Origin: JAUYIV01 sp040882645 | GTDB lineage: Bacteria > Actinomycetota > Acidimicrobiia > Spongiisociales > UBA11373 | Length of the DNA: 64,000 nucleotides | Assembly (NCBI GenBank): GCA_040882645.1 | Contig: JBBEAX010000085.1 | Location: forward strand, 1-64,000 | Direction: 5' to 3' | In this document: positions 41,550 to 50,707 of the stretch, piece after piece | Layout: each line of letters begins with the position of its first letter | Numbering within the stretch: the stretch's first letter is position 1 | Notes under the pieces: generated by a model | The model's input: only the letters and a program-made list of their open reading frames with translations | Database searches by the model: none | What the model was told of the DNA's origin: nothing | Position numbers and translations under genes: made by a program

Positions 41550-42787
41550 ATGGCCTCCAGGGCGTGTTCGAATCCCGGCCACGATACGCCCGTCGCCCCG
41601 AATCCATCGACCTCGACCTCGACCCCGCCGCCCGCGGCAACCGCAGCCGCCATCGCAATCCGGTGGTCGCCCCGCGAGTCGACGGTCCCGCCGGTGAGGG
41701 GGACCGGCTCTATCTCGAACCCGTCCGAGGTGTCCCGGGCGCGACCACCGAGGCCGCGGACCATGGCCACGATGGCGGCGATCCGATCGGTCTCCTTTGC
41801 CCGGAGCTCGGCGGCATCGGCAACCACCGTGGGCCCAACTGCGTGGGCGGCGGCCACTGCGAGTGCCGGAAGCTCGTCGATCGCCTGAACTGTCTCGACA
41901 CCTCGCACCTCTACTCCGACCAACTCAGATCCGGCCACCTCGACGTCACCGACCGGATCGCCGAGAACCCGGCCGGTCTCGATGGCCGTCACCTCCGCGC
42001 CCATCCGCTTCAGGATCGCGAGGAGGCCGATTCGGCCGGGGTTCAATGTCACTCTCTCGGTCAGCACGGTGGACCCCCGGTTGACCGCGGCCGACACCCA
42101 CAGGAATGCTGCCGACGATGAATCGGCGGGCAGATCGATCTCGAGCGGGGGCACCGCTCCGGGGTTTACGACGAATGGAGCACCGGAACCGAGGCCGAGC
42201 GCAGCCAGCCACCGTTCGGTGTGATCGCGGTATCCGGGCGGTGAGGAGATCGAGGTGGCTCCCGACGCCTGCAGCGCGGCGAGCGCCACCGCGGTTCGCA
42301 GTTGCGCGCTGGGGATGGGGATCTCGACGTGCGCTCCGGGGAGCATTGCCCCAGTGACCGTGACCGGCGGCCGCCCATCGGCGCCCACCGATACCCGGGC
42401 ACCGAGCGAGCGCAGCACGGCCGCCAACCGCCCCATCGGCCGGCTCATGAGCGACCGATCGCCCTCGAAGGTGGTTACGAAGGGTCGGCCGGCGACGGCG
42501 CCGGCGAGAAGCCTCATCGTGGTGGCCGAGTTCCCGGCGTCGACAGCCGCAGCGGGCTGGGTCCAGTGGTCGATACCGGGCGATACCACCTGATCCGATC
42601 CTACGGCCACCCCGAAGAGCCGCAGTGCGGCTCGGGTGGATTCAACATCGGCTCCCCCTCCCTGGTGGACGATCCGTGACTTGCCCCTGGCCATCGCCGC
42701 CAGGATGAGCGACCGGTGCGACATCGACTTGTCGCCCGGCACCATCACAGTGGCGTGAAACGGAGCGGAGGGGCCTGAGAACCTCAC
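41534..42787 (-). CDS. aroA: 3-phosphoshikimate 1-carboxyvinyltransferase (EPSP synthase)
   Basis: AroA transfers enolpyruvyl to shikimate-3-phosphate in aromatic amino-acid synthesis. The substrate-binding PGDKSMSHRSLIL (18-30) and later DAGNSATTMRLL with a conserved RPMGRL follow the class I pattern. The 417-residue length is normal. The start is a GTG overlapping the rluB stop (GTGA). The neighbourhood with cmk and rluB is typical in actinobacteria. Confidence 0.95.
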   Translation of the reverse strand: MRFSGPSAPFHATVMVPGDKSMSHRSLILAAMARGKSRIVHQGGGADVESTRAALRLFGVAVGSDQVVSPGIDHWTQPAAAVDAGNSATTMRLLAGAVAGRPFVTTFEGDRSLMSRPMGRLAAVLRSLGARVSVGADGRPPVTVTGAMLPGAHVEIPIPSAQLRTAVALAALQASGATSISSPPGYRDHTERWLAALGLGSGAPFVVNPGAVPPLEIDLPADSSSAAFLWVSAAVNRGSTVLTERVTLNPGRIGLLAILKRMGAEVTAIETGRVLGDPVGDVEVAGSELVGVEVRGVETVQAIDELPALAVAAAHAVGPTVVADAAELRAKETDRIAAIVAMVRGLGGRARDTSDGFEIEPVPLTGGTVDSRGDHRIAMAAAVAAGGGVEVEVDGFGATGVSWPGFEHALEAMWSSR

Positions 42788-43503
42788 GGCTTCCTACCGG
42801 CCACCCGGTAGAGGGATCGCACTTCTTCGATGGAGAGCATTCGCCACTTCCCCGGGGGCAGCACGGGGTCGCGGATGGGTCCGATGGCGACGCGGACTAG
42901 CCCGATGACCTGATGGCCGACCGCATCCAGCATCCGCCTGATCTCGCGCTTACGGCCCTCACCCATCACCATCTCGATGAGGGTCTCGCCCCCGTTCCGA
43001 TCGATGACGCGGGCCTCGATCGCGGCGGCTGGGCCGTCGTCGAGCTCCACTCCTTCGGTGAGAGCCCGCGCCGCGCTCTTCGCCAGGTCGCCGGTTACGC
43101 GCACCAGATAGGTCTTGGTGACGCCGTTGCGAGGATGGGTCACGGCGTCGGTGAGGTCGCCGTCGTTGGTGACGATGATCAGTCCCTCACTGTCGGAATC
43201 GAGCCTTCCCACGGGATAGACCCTGGTTGCGTCAGGAACCAGATCCACGACGGTGGGGCGTCCCTGAGGGTCTGCGGTGGTGCTCACGACCCCGGTTGGT
43301 TTGTACACCAGGTAGTGGACCAAGCCCGCTCGAATCGGCAGGGGCACGCCATCGACCTGGACCCGAGCCGAGTCGGGATCGACCTTCTGGCCGAGGTGGG
43401 CAGGTTCACCGTCGACCGTGACCCTGCCTTGGCGGACCAGGTCCTCAGCCGCGCGGCGGGACGCGATCCCCGAGTGGGCGATCAGCTTCTGGAGTCGCTC
43501 GAT
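42784..43503 (-). CDS. 23S rRNA pseudouridine synthase RluB-like, probable ATC start
   Basis: The enzyme isomerises a uridine in rRNA. An S4 domain (LQKLIAHSGIASRRAAEDLV, residues about 4-23) is followed by the catalytic domain with VGRLDSDSEGL (catalytic Asp), then EGRKREIRRM, typical of RsuA/RluB enzymes. No canonical start codon lies near the domain. An ATC at 43503 has GGAGG four bases upstream and gives a 239-residue protein of normal length. The frame further upstream only mirrors scpB. The first 22 bp overlap scpB. Confidence 0.88.
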   Translation of the reverse strand: MERLQKLIAHSGIASRRAAEDLVRQGRVTVDGEPAHLGQKVDPDSARVQVDGVPLPIRAGLVHYLVYKPTGVVSTTADPQGRPTVVDLVPDATRVYPVGRLDSDSEGLIIVTNDGDLTDAVTHPRNGVTKTYLVRVTGDLAKSAARALTEGVELDDGPAAAIEARVIDRNGGETLIEMVMGEGRKREIRRMLDAVGHQVIGLVRVAIGPIRDPVLPPGKWRMLSIEEVRSLYRVAGRKP

Positions 43504-44060
43504 GGATCCTCCGGTCGGAAGGGCCGTTCCAGCGCCTCGACCACTTCGGCTGGTGGTACGTGGTCGGCGAGGGGCGGGAGGTCGGAGACCGAATTGAGTC
43601 CCAACTTCTCGAGAAAGAGTTCGGTGGTGGCGTAGAGAAAGGCCTGCCCTGAGCCGGGGGCGGTGCCGACGATCTCGACCAATCCGCGTTGCTCCAGGGT
43701 GCGGAGCGCCTGTTCGGAGTCGACGCCTCTGATCTCGCCGATCTGGCCTCGTGACACCGGCTGGCGATAGGCGACGACCGCCAGCGATTCGAGTGCTGCA
43801 CGCGAGATACGGGTAGCAGTCGGTGACGCCGCAAAGCGCTCCAGGTACGGACGCAGGTCTGGTCGCGTGTAGAGGCGCCACCCGCCAGCCGCCTCCTTGA
43901 GCACCAGCCCGCTGCCGGATGCCGACAGGCGAGCGCCGAGAGCCTTGAGGGCTTCCCGGACATCGGCTGGAGGCACTTCGAGCACCTCGGAGAGCTCAGC
44001 CTCCGGGATCGGACTCTCCGCCACGAACAGGATCGACTCCAGAGCGGCGACCGCATCCAT
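43482..44060 (-). CDS. scpB: Segregation and condensation protein B
   Basis: ScpB binds ScpA and SMC to compact chromosomes. The 192 residues (ATG at 44060) show the two winged-helix repeats, with SRAALESLAVVAYRQPVSRGQI and the GVDSEQALRTLEQRGLV block that are standard for the family. A longer frame starts at 44087 inside scpA. The ATG shares one base with the scpA stop. Confidence 0.95.
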   Translation of the reverse strand: MDAVAALESILFVAESPIPEAELSEVLEVPPADVREALKALGARLSASGSGLVLKEAAGGWRLYTRPDLRPYLERFAASPTATRISRAALESLAVVAYRQPVSRGQIGEIRGVDSEQALRTLEQRGLVEIVGTAPGSGQAFLYATTELFLEKLGLNSVSDLPPLADHVPPAEVVEALERPFRPEDPSSDSRS

Positions 44061-44836
44061 CACGGCGTCTCCATCGGTCGATCCCACTCCGACACCAGAT
44101 CCCCCTGGCCCGACTGCGTGCGTCGAAGGGTGATCGGAGCGGATAGCTCAGACTGCCGGGCTTCGACCAGTCCCCACCGGGCAAGTTCGAGAACCGCCAG
44201 AAAGTACGCAACGACCTCGACCGCTCGGTGAAGGTGACTGGTGACTCGCTCGAAGTCGGTCTCCAGTTCGGCGTCGAGCCGCCGGCGGAGGTCGGCCATG
44301 GCCTCGGTGACGGAGGGCAGGTCCAGGTCGAGGTGATCCAGATCTGGCTGGGCATGAGGTCGGGCGAGAACCCGGCTGGCGAGATCGGCGAAATCCCGCG
44401 GGCTGAGCCCGACACGCACCTGCGCCGGCGGAGGCGTAATCGCCTCATCGAGGCCGGCGATCCGGGGAACCAGCAGTTCAGTTGCCTCGAAGCGATGAGC
44501 CAGCACCGCCGCCACGTCCTTGAAGGTGAGGTTCGCCAGGAGCCGGGACAGCAGGCGGTCGCGCTCCTCGGCCAGGAGCAGTTCCTCGTCGAGATCCACC
44601 TCGACGTCGCCGGGGAGAAGGCTGCGGGCCTTCAACTGCACCAGCGTCGCAGCGATCACCAGGAACTCGGAGGTGACTTCGAGATCGAAAGTGCGCATCA
44701 GGTCGATGTATGCGAGGTAGTCGGCAACCAGGTCGCGGAGGCTCAAGTCGGTCACTTCCAGCCGATGTGAAGTGATCAGTTGAAGAAGGAGGTCGAGGGG
44801 CCCCTCGTAGATCGGCGTCCGTACTTCGAAGCTCAT
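44060..44836 (-). CDS. scpA: Segregation and condensation protein A
   Basis: ScpA is the kleisin that bridges SMC heads. The 258-residue chain opens YEGPLDLLLQLITSHRLEV, the diagnostic N-terminus, and has the late LHRAVEVVAYFLAVLELARW helix. It is directly upstream of scpB. A 44-bp gap separates it from the HD-domain gene. Confidence 0.95.
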   Translation of the reverse strand: MSFEVRTPIYEGPLDLLLQLITSHRLEVTDLSLRDLVADYLAYIDLMRTFDLEVTSEFLVIAATLVQLKARSLLPGDVEVDLDEELLLAEERDRLLSRLLANLTFKDVAAVLAHRFEATELLVPRIAGLDEAITPPPAQVRVGLSPRDFADLASRVLARPHAQPDLDHLDLDLPSVTEAMADLRRRLDAELETDFERVTSHLHRAVEVVAYFLAVLELARWGLVEARQSELSAPITLRRTQSGQGDLVSEWDRPMETP

Positions 44837-44880
44837 TGGTATGCCATGGTATTAGGGGGTCAGCGAATCGGCAGCCGGGG

Positions 44881-45357
44881 TCATTCGTTGTCCGCTGCCA
44901 CGAGCAGCTCCCAGTCGGTGGCATCGAACCCCGGCGGCCGATCTCCGTGATGGCTGCGGGCGAACTCGACGACGTGCGGAGCGCTACCTGCTCGGGCGAG
45001 GTCGCGCGCGCCAGCCTTGGCGTGCTCGAGATACCGCGCATATCGGCCCCGCACCGGAAACCTCATGAGCGACAGCGCCGAGGCGATCGACCGGCCCACC
45101 ACGCCCAGCGAGGCATGCCGCTTGCCCACATCGTGAAGGAGGGCCGCCGCGGCCAGGTCGGGTCGACCGCGGTCGAGTACGACCCGTGCGGTGTCCACTG
45201 CATGTGCCTGATCGATGACCGGCTGAGCCCAGAACAACCGAGATTCGGCGTTCCCCAGGATTCCGGCGATCAGTGCCTGGTCTGCAGGGGACGGGCGGCG
45301 CGCGCCGAGGCTGCGGACGAAGCGCTTCACCAGGTGCAGGGGGCGGCCCGGCCTCAT
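44881..45357 (-). CDS. HD-domain protein
   Basis: The 158-residue protein has H52, then H75-D76 in LLHDVGKRHASLG, then an SHHGDRPPG segment. This is a metal-dependent HD phosphohydrolase pattern. The substrate (nucleotide or cyclic nucleotide) is unknown. The ATG overlaps the stop of the protease gene, placing it in the same operon. A longer frame through the protease gene is not credible. Confidence 0.82.
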   Translation of the reverse strand: MRPGRPLHLVKRFVRSLGARRPSPADQALIAGILGNAESRLFWAQPVIDQAHAVDTARVVLDRGRPDLAAAALLHDVGKRHASLGVVGRSIASALSLMRFPVRGRYARYLEHAKAGARDLARAGSAPHVVEFARSHHGDRPPGFDATDWELLVAADNE

Positions 45358-45995
45358 ATGACCAGCCGGATGATCCATTGAATCGCGGTGCCCACGAACG
45401 ACAGGGAGTCCTCGAATACGAAGAGCAACAGGATGAGGATGAGAAACCCGTATTGCGAGATCCGGTTGTAGACCTCCCGGCCTCTCTGTCCGAGCACCAG
45501 GGGAAGCAGCCGGCTGCCGTCGAGGGGTGGGATCGGGAGCATGTTGAAGACGGCCAGGGCGGCGTTCACGACCAGCACGCCGATGAGAACGTCCGTCATC
45601 AGTCCGTCGGTGGTGCGGAACACCCGGCCGTCGACTTCGATGAACGGCCCGAGCCGCCCGACGGCGAAGGCGATGAGCAGGTTGGTCGCCGGGCCGGCGA
45701 GCGCAGTGATCGCCATCCCCCCCACCGGGTGCTGGAAACGACCCGGGTTGACGGGCACCGGCTTCGCCCAGCCAAAGACGTTCTGGCGGGCGAGGGCGAG
45801 GAGGGCCGGCAGCAGGATCGACCCAAACGGGTCGATGTGTTTCGCAGGGTTGAGCGTCAAGCGCCCGGCATCTCGTGCGGTGGGGTCGCCGAGCCGATTC
45901 GCCACAAAGCCATGGGCGACCTCGTGAAGAATCACCGACGGGATGAGGATCGCGATGAAGAGCGCTGCATCGAGAAAGGCGTTCTCGTGAATCAT
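45354..45995 (-). CDS. Site-2 protease family (M50) membrane metalloprotease
   Basis: The 213-residue polytopic protein has the zinc-binding HEVAHG (24-29) in a membrane segment and the second-ligand motif NMLPIPPLDG (151-160, D159). This is a complete intramembrane protease active site. Family members cleave transmembrane regulators or sporulation factors. No CBS or PDZ domain is present. It lies between the DksA-like gene and the HD gene. Confidence 0.9.
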   Translation of the reverse strand: MIHENAFLDAALFIAILIPSVILHEVAHGFVANRLGDPTARDAGRLTLNPAKHIDPFGSILLPALLALARQNVFGWAKPVPVNPGRFQHPVGGMAITALAGPATNLLIAFAVGRLGPFIEVDGRVFRTTDGLMTDVLIGVLVVNAALAVFNMLPIPPLDGSRLLPLVLGQRGREVYNRISQYGFLILILLLFVFEDSLSFVGTAIQWIIRLVI

Positions 45996-46097
45996 CGACG
46001 TCCCCGGGGTGGGTTCGCGTCGTCGCCGCTGACTGCGACGAGCACCTGCGTCCTACCGCTCCCCGCGCCGGTGGGGCCAACGGCGAGCACCCGTTGT

Positions 46098-46445
46098 TCA
46101 GACCGCCTTGAGGGCGGCACAGTCGACGCAGTAGATCGATGAGGGCCTGTGGTCGAGGCGGGCGGCACCGATCTCCTTGCCGCAGTTGGCACAGGTGCCA
46201 TAGGTGCCGTCGGCGAGCCGGGCTAGAGCCTGGTCGATCTCCTCGACCGAGCGCTTGAGACTCTCGATCAGCCCGAGGACCTCGGTGCGTTCGGCGGTGG
46301 CGGCAGCAGCATCGGCAAACCCCTCACCGAAGTCGACCTCATGGCTGAGGTCGCCGGACTCGGACGCACCAAGCTCGGAAAGCTGATGCACGATCTGCTC
46401 TCGTTCTGCCCGTAGCCGCGCTTCGATTCCGTCGTTGGGGCCCAT
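46098..46445 (-). CDS. TraR/DksA-type zinc-finger protein
   Basis: The 115-residue protein has a long helical coiled N-terminus and a C4 zinc finger (C85-x2-C88 ... C106-x2-C109) in GTCANCGK and YCVDC. This is the DksA/TraR plan, which can bind RNA polymerase. The frame extends upstream to 46679 only through the xerD region, so the ATG at 46445 is preferred. The role is not specified. Confidence 0.88.
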   Translation of the reverse strand: MGPNDGIEARLRAEREQIVHQLSELGASESGDLSHEVDFGEGFADAAAATAERTEVLGLIESLKRSVEEIDQALARLADGTYGTCANCGKEIGAARLDHRPSSIYCVDCAALKAV

Positions 46446-46455
46446 TGCCGCCCTC

Positions 46456-47346
46456 TCAGCCGCGTGGATGGGTCGTCGCATAAACCTCGAGGAGGTGGCG
46501 CGGCGACACCCGTGTATAGATCTGGGTTGTCGAAATGCTAGCGTGCCCCAGGATCTCCTGGACGGTGCGCAGATCCGCCCCTCCCTCCACCATGTGTGTC
46601 GCCGCGCTGTGGCGCAGCACGTGGGGCGAGACGGATTCGGGCCGCAATCCGGCCCGAATCGCGTGGGTTCTGACGACATTCCACACCGCCTGCCTGCTGA
46701 GGCGATGTCCTCGCAGGCTCAGGAAGACCGCACCTCCCGCTGGCCCGGGGCGGCGCAGCCGGGCTCTATCCGGCAGCCAATCCAGGATCGCTTGTCGGGC
46801 GGCCCTGCCAACCGGCACCAGCCGTTGCTTCGAGCCCTTGCCGGTGACAACGGCCGTCCCCTCCTCCAGGTCGATGTCGAGCTCATCGATGGCGACCGCT
46901 TCGGCGACCCGGGCTCCGGTGGCGTACAGGAACTCGAGCAGGGCACGGTCGCGCCTCCCCGCCGCAGTCGACTCGTCCGGAGAGGTGAGCAGCCGTTCCA
47001 CTTCTTCGATCGTCAACGCCTTGGGGAGTGATCGCGGTCGTCGCGGGGACTCCACCAGGACCGTCGGATCCGTATCGGCCGCCCCTTCCGCCACCAGAAA
47101 TCGATGGAGACCCCTCATCGCAGCGATTCTCCGGGCGATGGTGGTGGGCGCCAGGCCGGCTTCCTTGAGATGCTGCACGAATCCGGCGGCCAACTCAGGG
47201 TTGGGGTCACAGCCCTTCAGAAACACCAAGTACCGGTCGAGGTCGCGTCGATAGGCGGTGATTGTCGCCGAAGCCAGCCCCCGGTCCGAGGTGAGCGACG
47301 CCAGAAAGTCTTCGATGTCGCTGGCGAGCGCCCTGCCGGGCGGCAT
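46456..47346 (-). CDS. xerD: Tyrosine recombinase XerD-like
   Basis: XerC/D resolves chromosome dimers at dif. The catalytic set is complete: R146 (ATGARVAEA), K near 173, H242-x-x-R245 (PHVLRHS), H268 and Y277 (TQIYTRV). The N-terminal SAM-like domain precedes. The 296-residue length is normal. Position directly after pyrG is conserved in actinobacteria. The ATG shares one base with the pyrG stop. Confidence 0.92.
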   Translation of the reverse strand: MPPGRALASDIEDFLASLTSDRGLASATITAYRRDLDRYLVFLKGCDPNPELAAGFVQHLKEAGLAPTTIARRIAAMRGLHRFLVAEGAADTDPTVLVESPRRPRSLPKALTIEEVERLLTSPDESTAAGRRDRALLEFLYATGARVAEAVAIDELDIDLEEGTAVVTGKGSKQRLVPVGRAARQAILDWLPDRARLRRPGPAGGAVFLSLRGHRLSRQAVWNVVRTHAIRAGLRPESVSPHVLRHSAATHMVEGGADLRTVQEILGHASISTTQIYTRVSPRHLLEVYATTHPRG

Positions 47347-48998
47347 CAGCCGGTCTCCGCGACCGACTCCTTGCGCGCCGCCGCAGCTGCCGACAGCTCC
47401 CGATGCCGTGACGCAGCCGCCTCCATGAGACCGGCAAAGAGGGGATGGGGGTCGTCCGGGCGGGACTTGAACTCTGGGTGGAACTGGGACGCGATGAAGT
47501 ACGGATGGTCCGGCAGCTCGATGATCTCGACAAGTTGATCGTCGGGAGACACGCCGGAAAGGGTCATGCCGGCATCCTCGAGGTCCTGTCGGTAGCGATT
47601 GTTGACCTCGTAGCGGTGGCGGTGCCGTTCGTAAATCAACTCCTCGCCGTAGACACGTCGTGCGGTCGAGCCCTCGGCCAGGCGGGCCGCATAGAGGCCG
47701 AGCCGCATCGTGCCGCCGAACTCCTCTACTTCAGCCTGGCTCTCGAGGAGGGCAATGACCGGGTGGGGAGTCAACGGATCGAACTCCGTCGAGTTCGCCC
47801 CTGTCAGCCCCAAGCGGTTCCGGGAGAACTCGATGACCGCGCATTGGAGGCCGAGGCACAGTCCGAGGAAGGGGACCCGGTTCTCGCGGGCGTAGCGAAC
47901 CGCCTCGATCTTCCCTTCGATTCCGCGGACCCCGAAGCCGCCGGGCACGACGATCGCATCGACCCCCTGGAGGTGGGTCTCGGCGAGCAGACCTTCCATG
48001 TCGTCGCTGGCGATCCAGCGAAGATCGAGGGCGACACCAGCCGCCAGGGCGCCGTGGCGCAGGGCTTCGACCACCGACAGGTACGCGTCGGGCAGGTCGA
48101 CATACTTTCCGACGAGCGCCACCCTCACCGGCTCGGCCGGGCGATTCATCCGGTCGACGATGTCGCGCCACTCGGTCAGGTCGGGCGCCGGGGCGTCGAC
48201 TGCGAGCTTCCTGCACACGACCTCGTCGAGTCCGCCATCGTGCAACACCAGTGGCACCTCGTAGATGTTCGAGGCGTCCGGAGCGTTGATCACGGCGTGG
48301 GCAGGGACGTCGCAGAAGAGGCTGATCTTGCGGAGTTCTGCTTCCGCCACCGGCCGATCGGATCTCACCACGATCGCATCGGGGTGGATGCCGCGGCTGC
48401 GGAGCTCGGCAACGCTGTGCTGGGTGGGTTTGGTCTTCATCTCCTCGGACGGGGACAGGTACGGCGCCAAAGTCACGTGGACGAACACCGCGTTCTCGGT
48501 ACCGACTTCGTTCCTGAGCTGGCGAACCGCCTCGAGGAAGGGGAGGATCTCGATGTCACCAACCGTCCCGCCGATCTCCGTGATCACCACGTCGACCTCG
48601 GTGCGTTCGCCGATCCGGCGGATGCGGCTCTTGATCTCGTTGGTGATGTGCGGGATCACCTGCACGGTGTCGCCCAGGTAGTCGCCACGGCGTTCCTTCT
48701 GGATCACCGCGAGATAGACCGCCCCGGTGGTGACGTTGGAGTCGCGGAGAAGGTTGCGTCCCGTGAAGCGTTCGTAATGCCCGAGGTCGAGGTCGGTCTC
48801 CCCGCCGTCATCGGTGACGAACACCTCGCCGTGCTGGAAGGGGTTCATCGTTCCAGGGTCGACGTTGATGTACGGGTCGAGCTTCTGGTTGACGACGCGG
48901 AGGCCCCGACAGCGCAACAGCCGCCCGAGAGAGGCGGCTGTGATGCCCTTCCCGAGGCTGCTGACGACCCCACCGGTAACGAAGACGTACTTGGTCAT
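47346..48998 (-). CDS. pyrG: CTP synthase
   Basis: PyrG makes CTP from UTP with glutamine. The synthetase domain starts TKYVFVTGGVVSSLGKGITAA (interrupted here in length) with the ATP-binding loop. The glutaminase domain has nucleophile C381 in LGLCLGLQ and the HPEF near 517. Length 550 is standard. It has its own intergenic promoter region of about 100 bp, in which no clear -35/-10 pair could be set. Confidence 0.96.
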   Translation of the reverse strand: MTKYVFVTGGVVSSLGKGITAASLGRLLRCRGLRVVNQKLDPYINVDPGTMNPFQHGEVFVTDDGGETDLDLGHYERFTGRNLLRDSNVTTGAVYLAVIQKERRGDYLGDTVQVIPHITNEIKSRIRRIGERTEVDVVITEIGGTVGDIEILPFLEAVRQLRNEVGTENAVFVHVTLAPYLSPSEEMKTKPTQHSVAELRSRGIHPDAIVVRSDRPVAEAELRKISLFCDVPAHAVINAPDASNIYEVPLVLHDGGLDEVVCRKLAVDAPAPDLTEWRDIVDRMNRPAEPVRVALVGKYVDLPDAYLSVVEALRHGALAAGVALDLRWIASDDMEGLLAETHLQGVDAIVVPGGFGVRGIEGKIEAVRYARENRVPFLGLCLGLQCAVIEFSRNRLGLTGANSTEFDPLTPHPVIALLESQAEVEEFGGTMRLGLYAARLAEGSTARRVYGEELIYERHRHRYEVNNRYRQDLEDAGMTLSGVSPDDQLVEIIELPDHPYFIASQFHPEFKSRPDDPHPLFAGLMEAAASRHRELSAAAAARKESVAETG

Positions 48999-49096
48999 GT
49001 CCCTCGGGAATTTGACAGTAGCACGGTGTCCCCTTCGGTTCGGGATGCTCGAGACCTACCTGTTCACCTTAGGTGGTGAGCGACGGGACGACGACC

Positions 49097-50707
49097 TCAC
49101 CCGGGCTTGCGGGTGCCAGCCAATGCGAGCAACTCCTCGGCGTGGCCCTGGCCACGCTCGCTGTCTTCGATGCCGCTGAGCATCCGCGCCAACTCGGTCA
49201 GGCGCTCGGAGCCTTCGACCCTTCGTACCACTGCGCTGACGCCTTCTCGGTCGACGACGAAGTGGGCGTCGGCGAAGGCTGCGATCTGGGGAAGGTGGGT
49301 GACTACGAAGACCTGGCGTCCCCGGGCGAGGTGGGCCAGCAACTCCCCCATCGCCAGGGCGGTCGCCCCGCCGACGCCGGCGTCGATCTCGTCGAAGGCC
49401 ACGACCTCGGCGTCTGCCACCCCCGCGGCGACCCGCACCGAGAGCACCAGTCTGCTGAGCTCTCCCCCCGACGCCACCTTGGACACCGGTCCCGGGGGGA
49501 GCCCGGAGTCGGAGGCAAAGGACAACCCGAGCCGATCGGCTCCGTTGGGGCCGGGAGCGGCAGGCTCTACTTCGATGGTGAGGAGCGGGTCACGGAAGCC
49601 GAGGCGCTTCAGCAGTTCGAGAGCGCGACCCGACAGCACCTCGGCGGCACGGTGGCGCGCGGCCGCGAGCTTCTGCCCCGACTCGATCGCGGCCTCGGTA
49701 GCGGCGATGATCTCGTCGTCGATGGTCTCGGCTCGCTCCGCCAGGGCCGCGAGCCGGGTGGCGCGATCGCGCGCGCTTGCGCCGTACGCGATCACATTCT
49801 CGACCGACGGTCCGTACTTTCGTTTCAGGTCGGACAGCACCGCTGCCCGGTCCTCCATCTGCCGCAGCGCTGCCGGATCGTGCTCCACTGCCTCACCCGC
49901 GGAACGCAGTTCGAGCCCGACATCCTCGATCTCGACGATGGCGGATTCGATTCGGCGAACCAGGGCCTCGAGCCCGGAGTCGAGCTGGCTGGCAGCGCGC
50001 ATTCGCTCCAGAGCCGATCGGAGCAGATCGGCGGACTTTCCCTCGTCGTCGAGCAGGTCGGATGCCTCGCCCAGCGCCTGGGTGATCTCACCGGCATGCC
50101 GCACCCTCGAAAGGGTGGACCTGAGCTGCTCGTCCTCCCCCGGCTGGAGCCGGGCGGCCTCGATCTCGTTTGCTTCGTGCTCGGCTACCTCGCGATCGCG
50201 CACCAGGGCGCGGACATCGCCACCCAACGCCTCCCGATCAGAGCGGAGGGCCTTGAGCCGGGACCATGCGGCGGCGTAGCGGCCGGCGGCGTCCCTGGCG
50301 CCGTCGTCGAACGAGCCATCCACGAGGCGACGGAGCGAGCCGTCGCGGCCGAGCGACAGATGCTCATGCTGCGCAACGATTTCCACCATGGCATCGAGGC
50401 GCTCGCCCAGCACCTTGGCAGGCACCATCGAGCCGTCGAGGTAGGCCCGGGAGGTTCCGGCGGCGACTCTGCGGGCAACCACCGTCTCGTCGCCCCCCAT
50501 CGTGAACCGGCCCTCCACCCTCGTTTCGTCGCCGTGCGGCCCGATCCTGTCGCTGCTGGCCGAATCGCCGCGCAGCAACCGCAGGGCTCCCAGTAGGAGA
50601 GTCTTCCCCGCGCCGGTCTCGCCGGTGATGGCAACCAGCCCCCCGCCGGGTTCGATCCGCGAGGAGGCGATGATCCCGAGGTTCTCGACAAAGAGTTCGT
50701 CAAGCAT
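49097..50707 (-). CDS. recN: DNA repair protein RecN
   Basis: RecN is an SMC-like ATPase acting at double-strand breaks. The 536 residues start MLDELFVENLGII and hold Walker A GETGAGKTLLLGAL. A long coiled coil (about 160-370) follows, then the signature GGELSRLVLSVRVA and Walker B FDEIDAGVGG. Its start overlaps the nadK stop. It is preceded by nadK and tlyA as in mycobacteria. No SOS box was found upstream. Confidence 0.95.
   Translation of the reverse strand: MLDELFVENLGIIASSRIEPGGGLVAITGETGAGKTLLLGALRLLRGDSASSDRIGPHGDETRVEGRFTMGGDETVVARRVAAGTSRAYLDGSMVPAKVLGERLDAMVEIVAQHEHLSLGRDGSLRRLVDGSFDDGARDAAGRYAAAWSRLKALRSDREALGGDVRALVRDREVAEHEANEIEAARLQPGEDEQLRSTLSRVRHAGEITQALGEASDLLDDEGKSADLLRSALERMRAASQLDSGLEALVRRIESAIVEIEDVGLELRSAGEAVEHDPAALRQMEDRAAVLSDLKRKYGPSVENVIAYGASARDRATRLAALAERAETIDDEIIAATEAAIESGQKLAAARHRAAEVLSGRALELLKRLGFRDPLLTIEVEPAAPGPNGADRLGLSFASDSGLPPGPVSKVASGGELSRLVLSVRVAAGVADAEVVAFDEIDAGVGGATALAMGELLAHLARGRQVFVVTHLPQIAAFADAHFVVDREGVSAVVRRVEGSERLTELARMLSGIEDSERGQGHAEELLALAGTRKPG

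Noticed and set aside
49012..49017. TTGACA on the plus strand near pyrG
   Set aside because: No plus-strand gene follows and no -10 partner is at proper distance.
47445..50596. Very long plus-strand frames opposite pyrG and recN
   Set aside because: High-GC codon-position shadows; pyrG and recN on the minus strand carry complete motifs.
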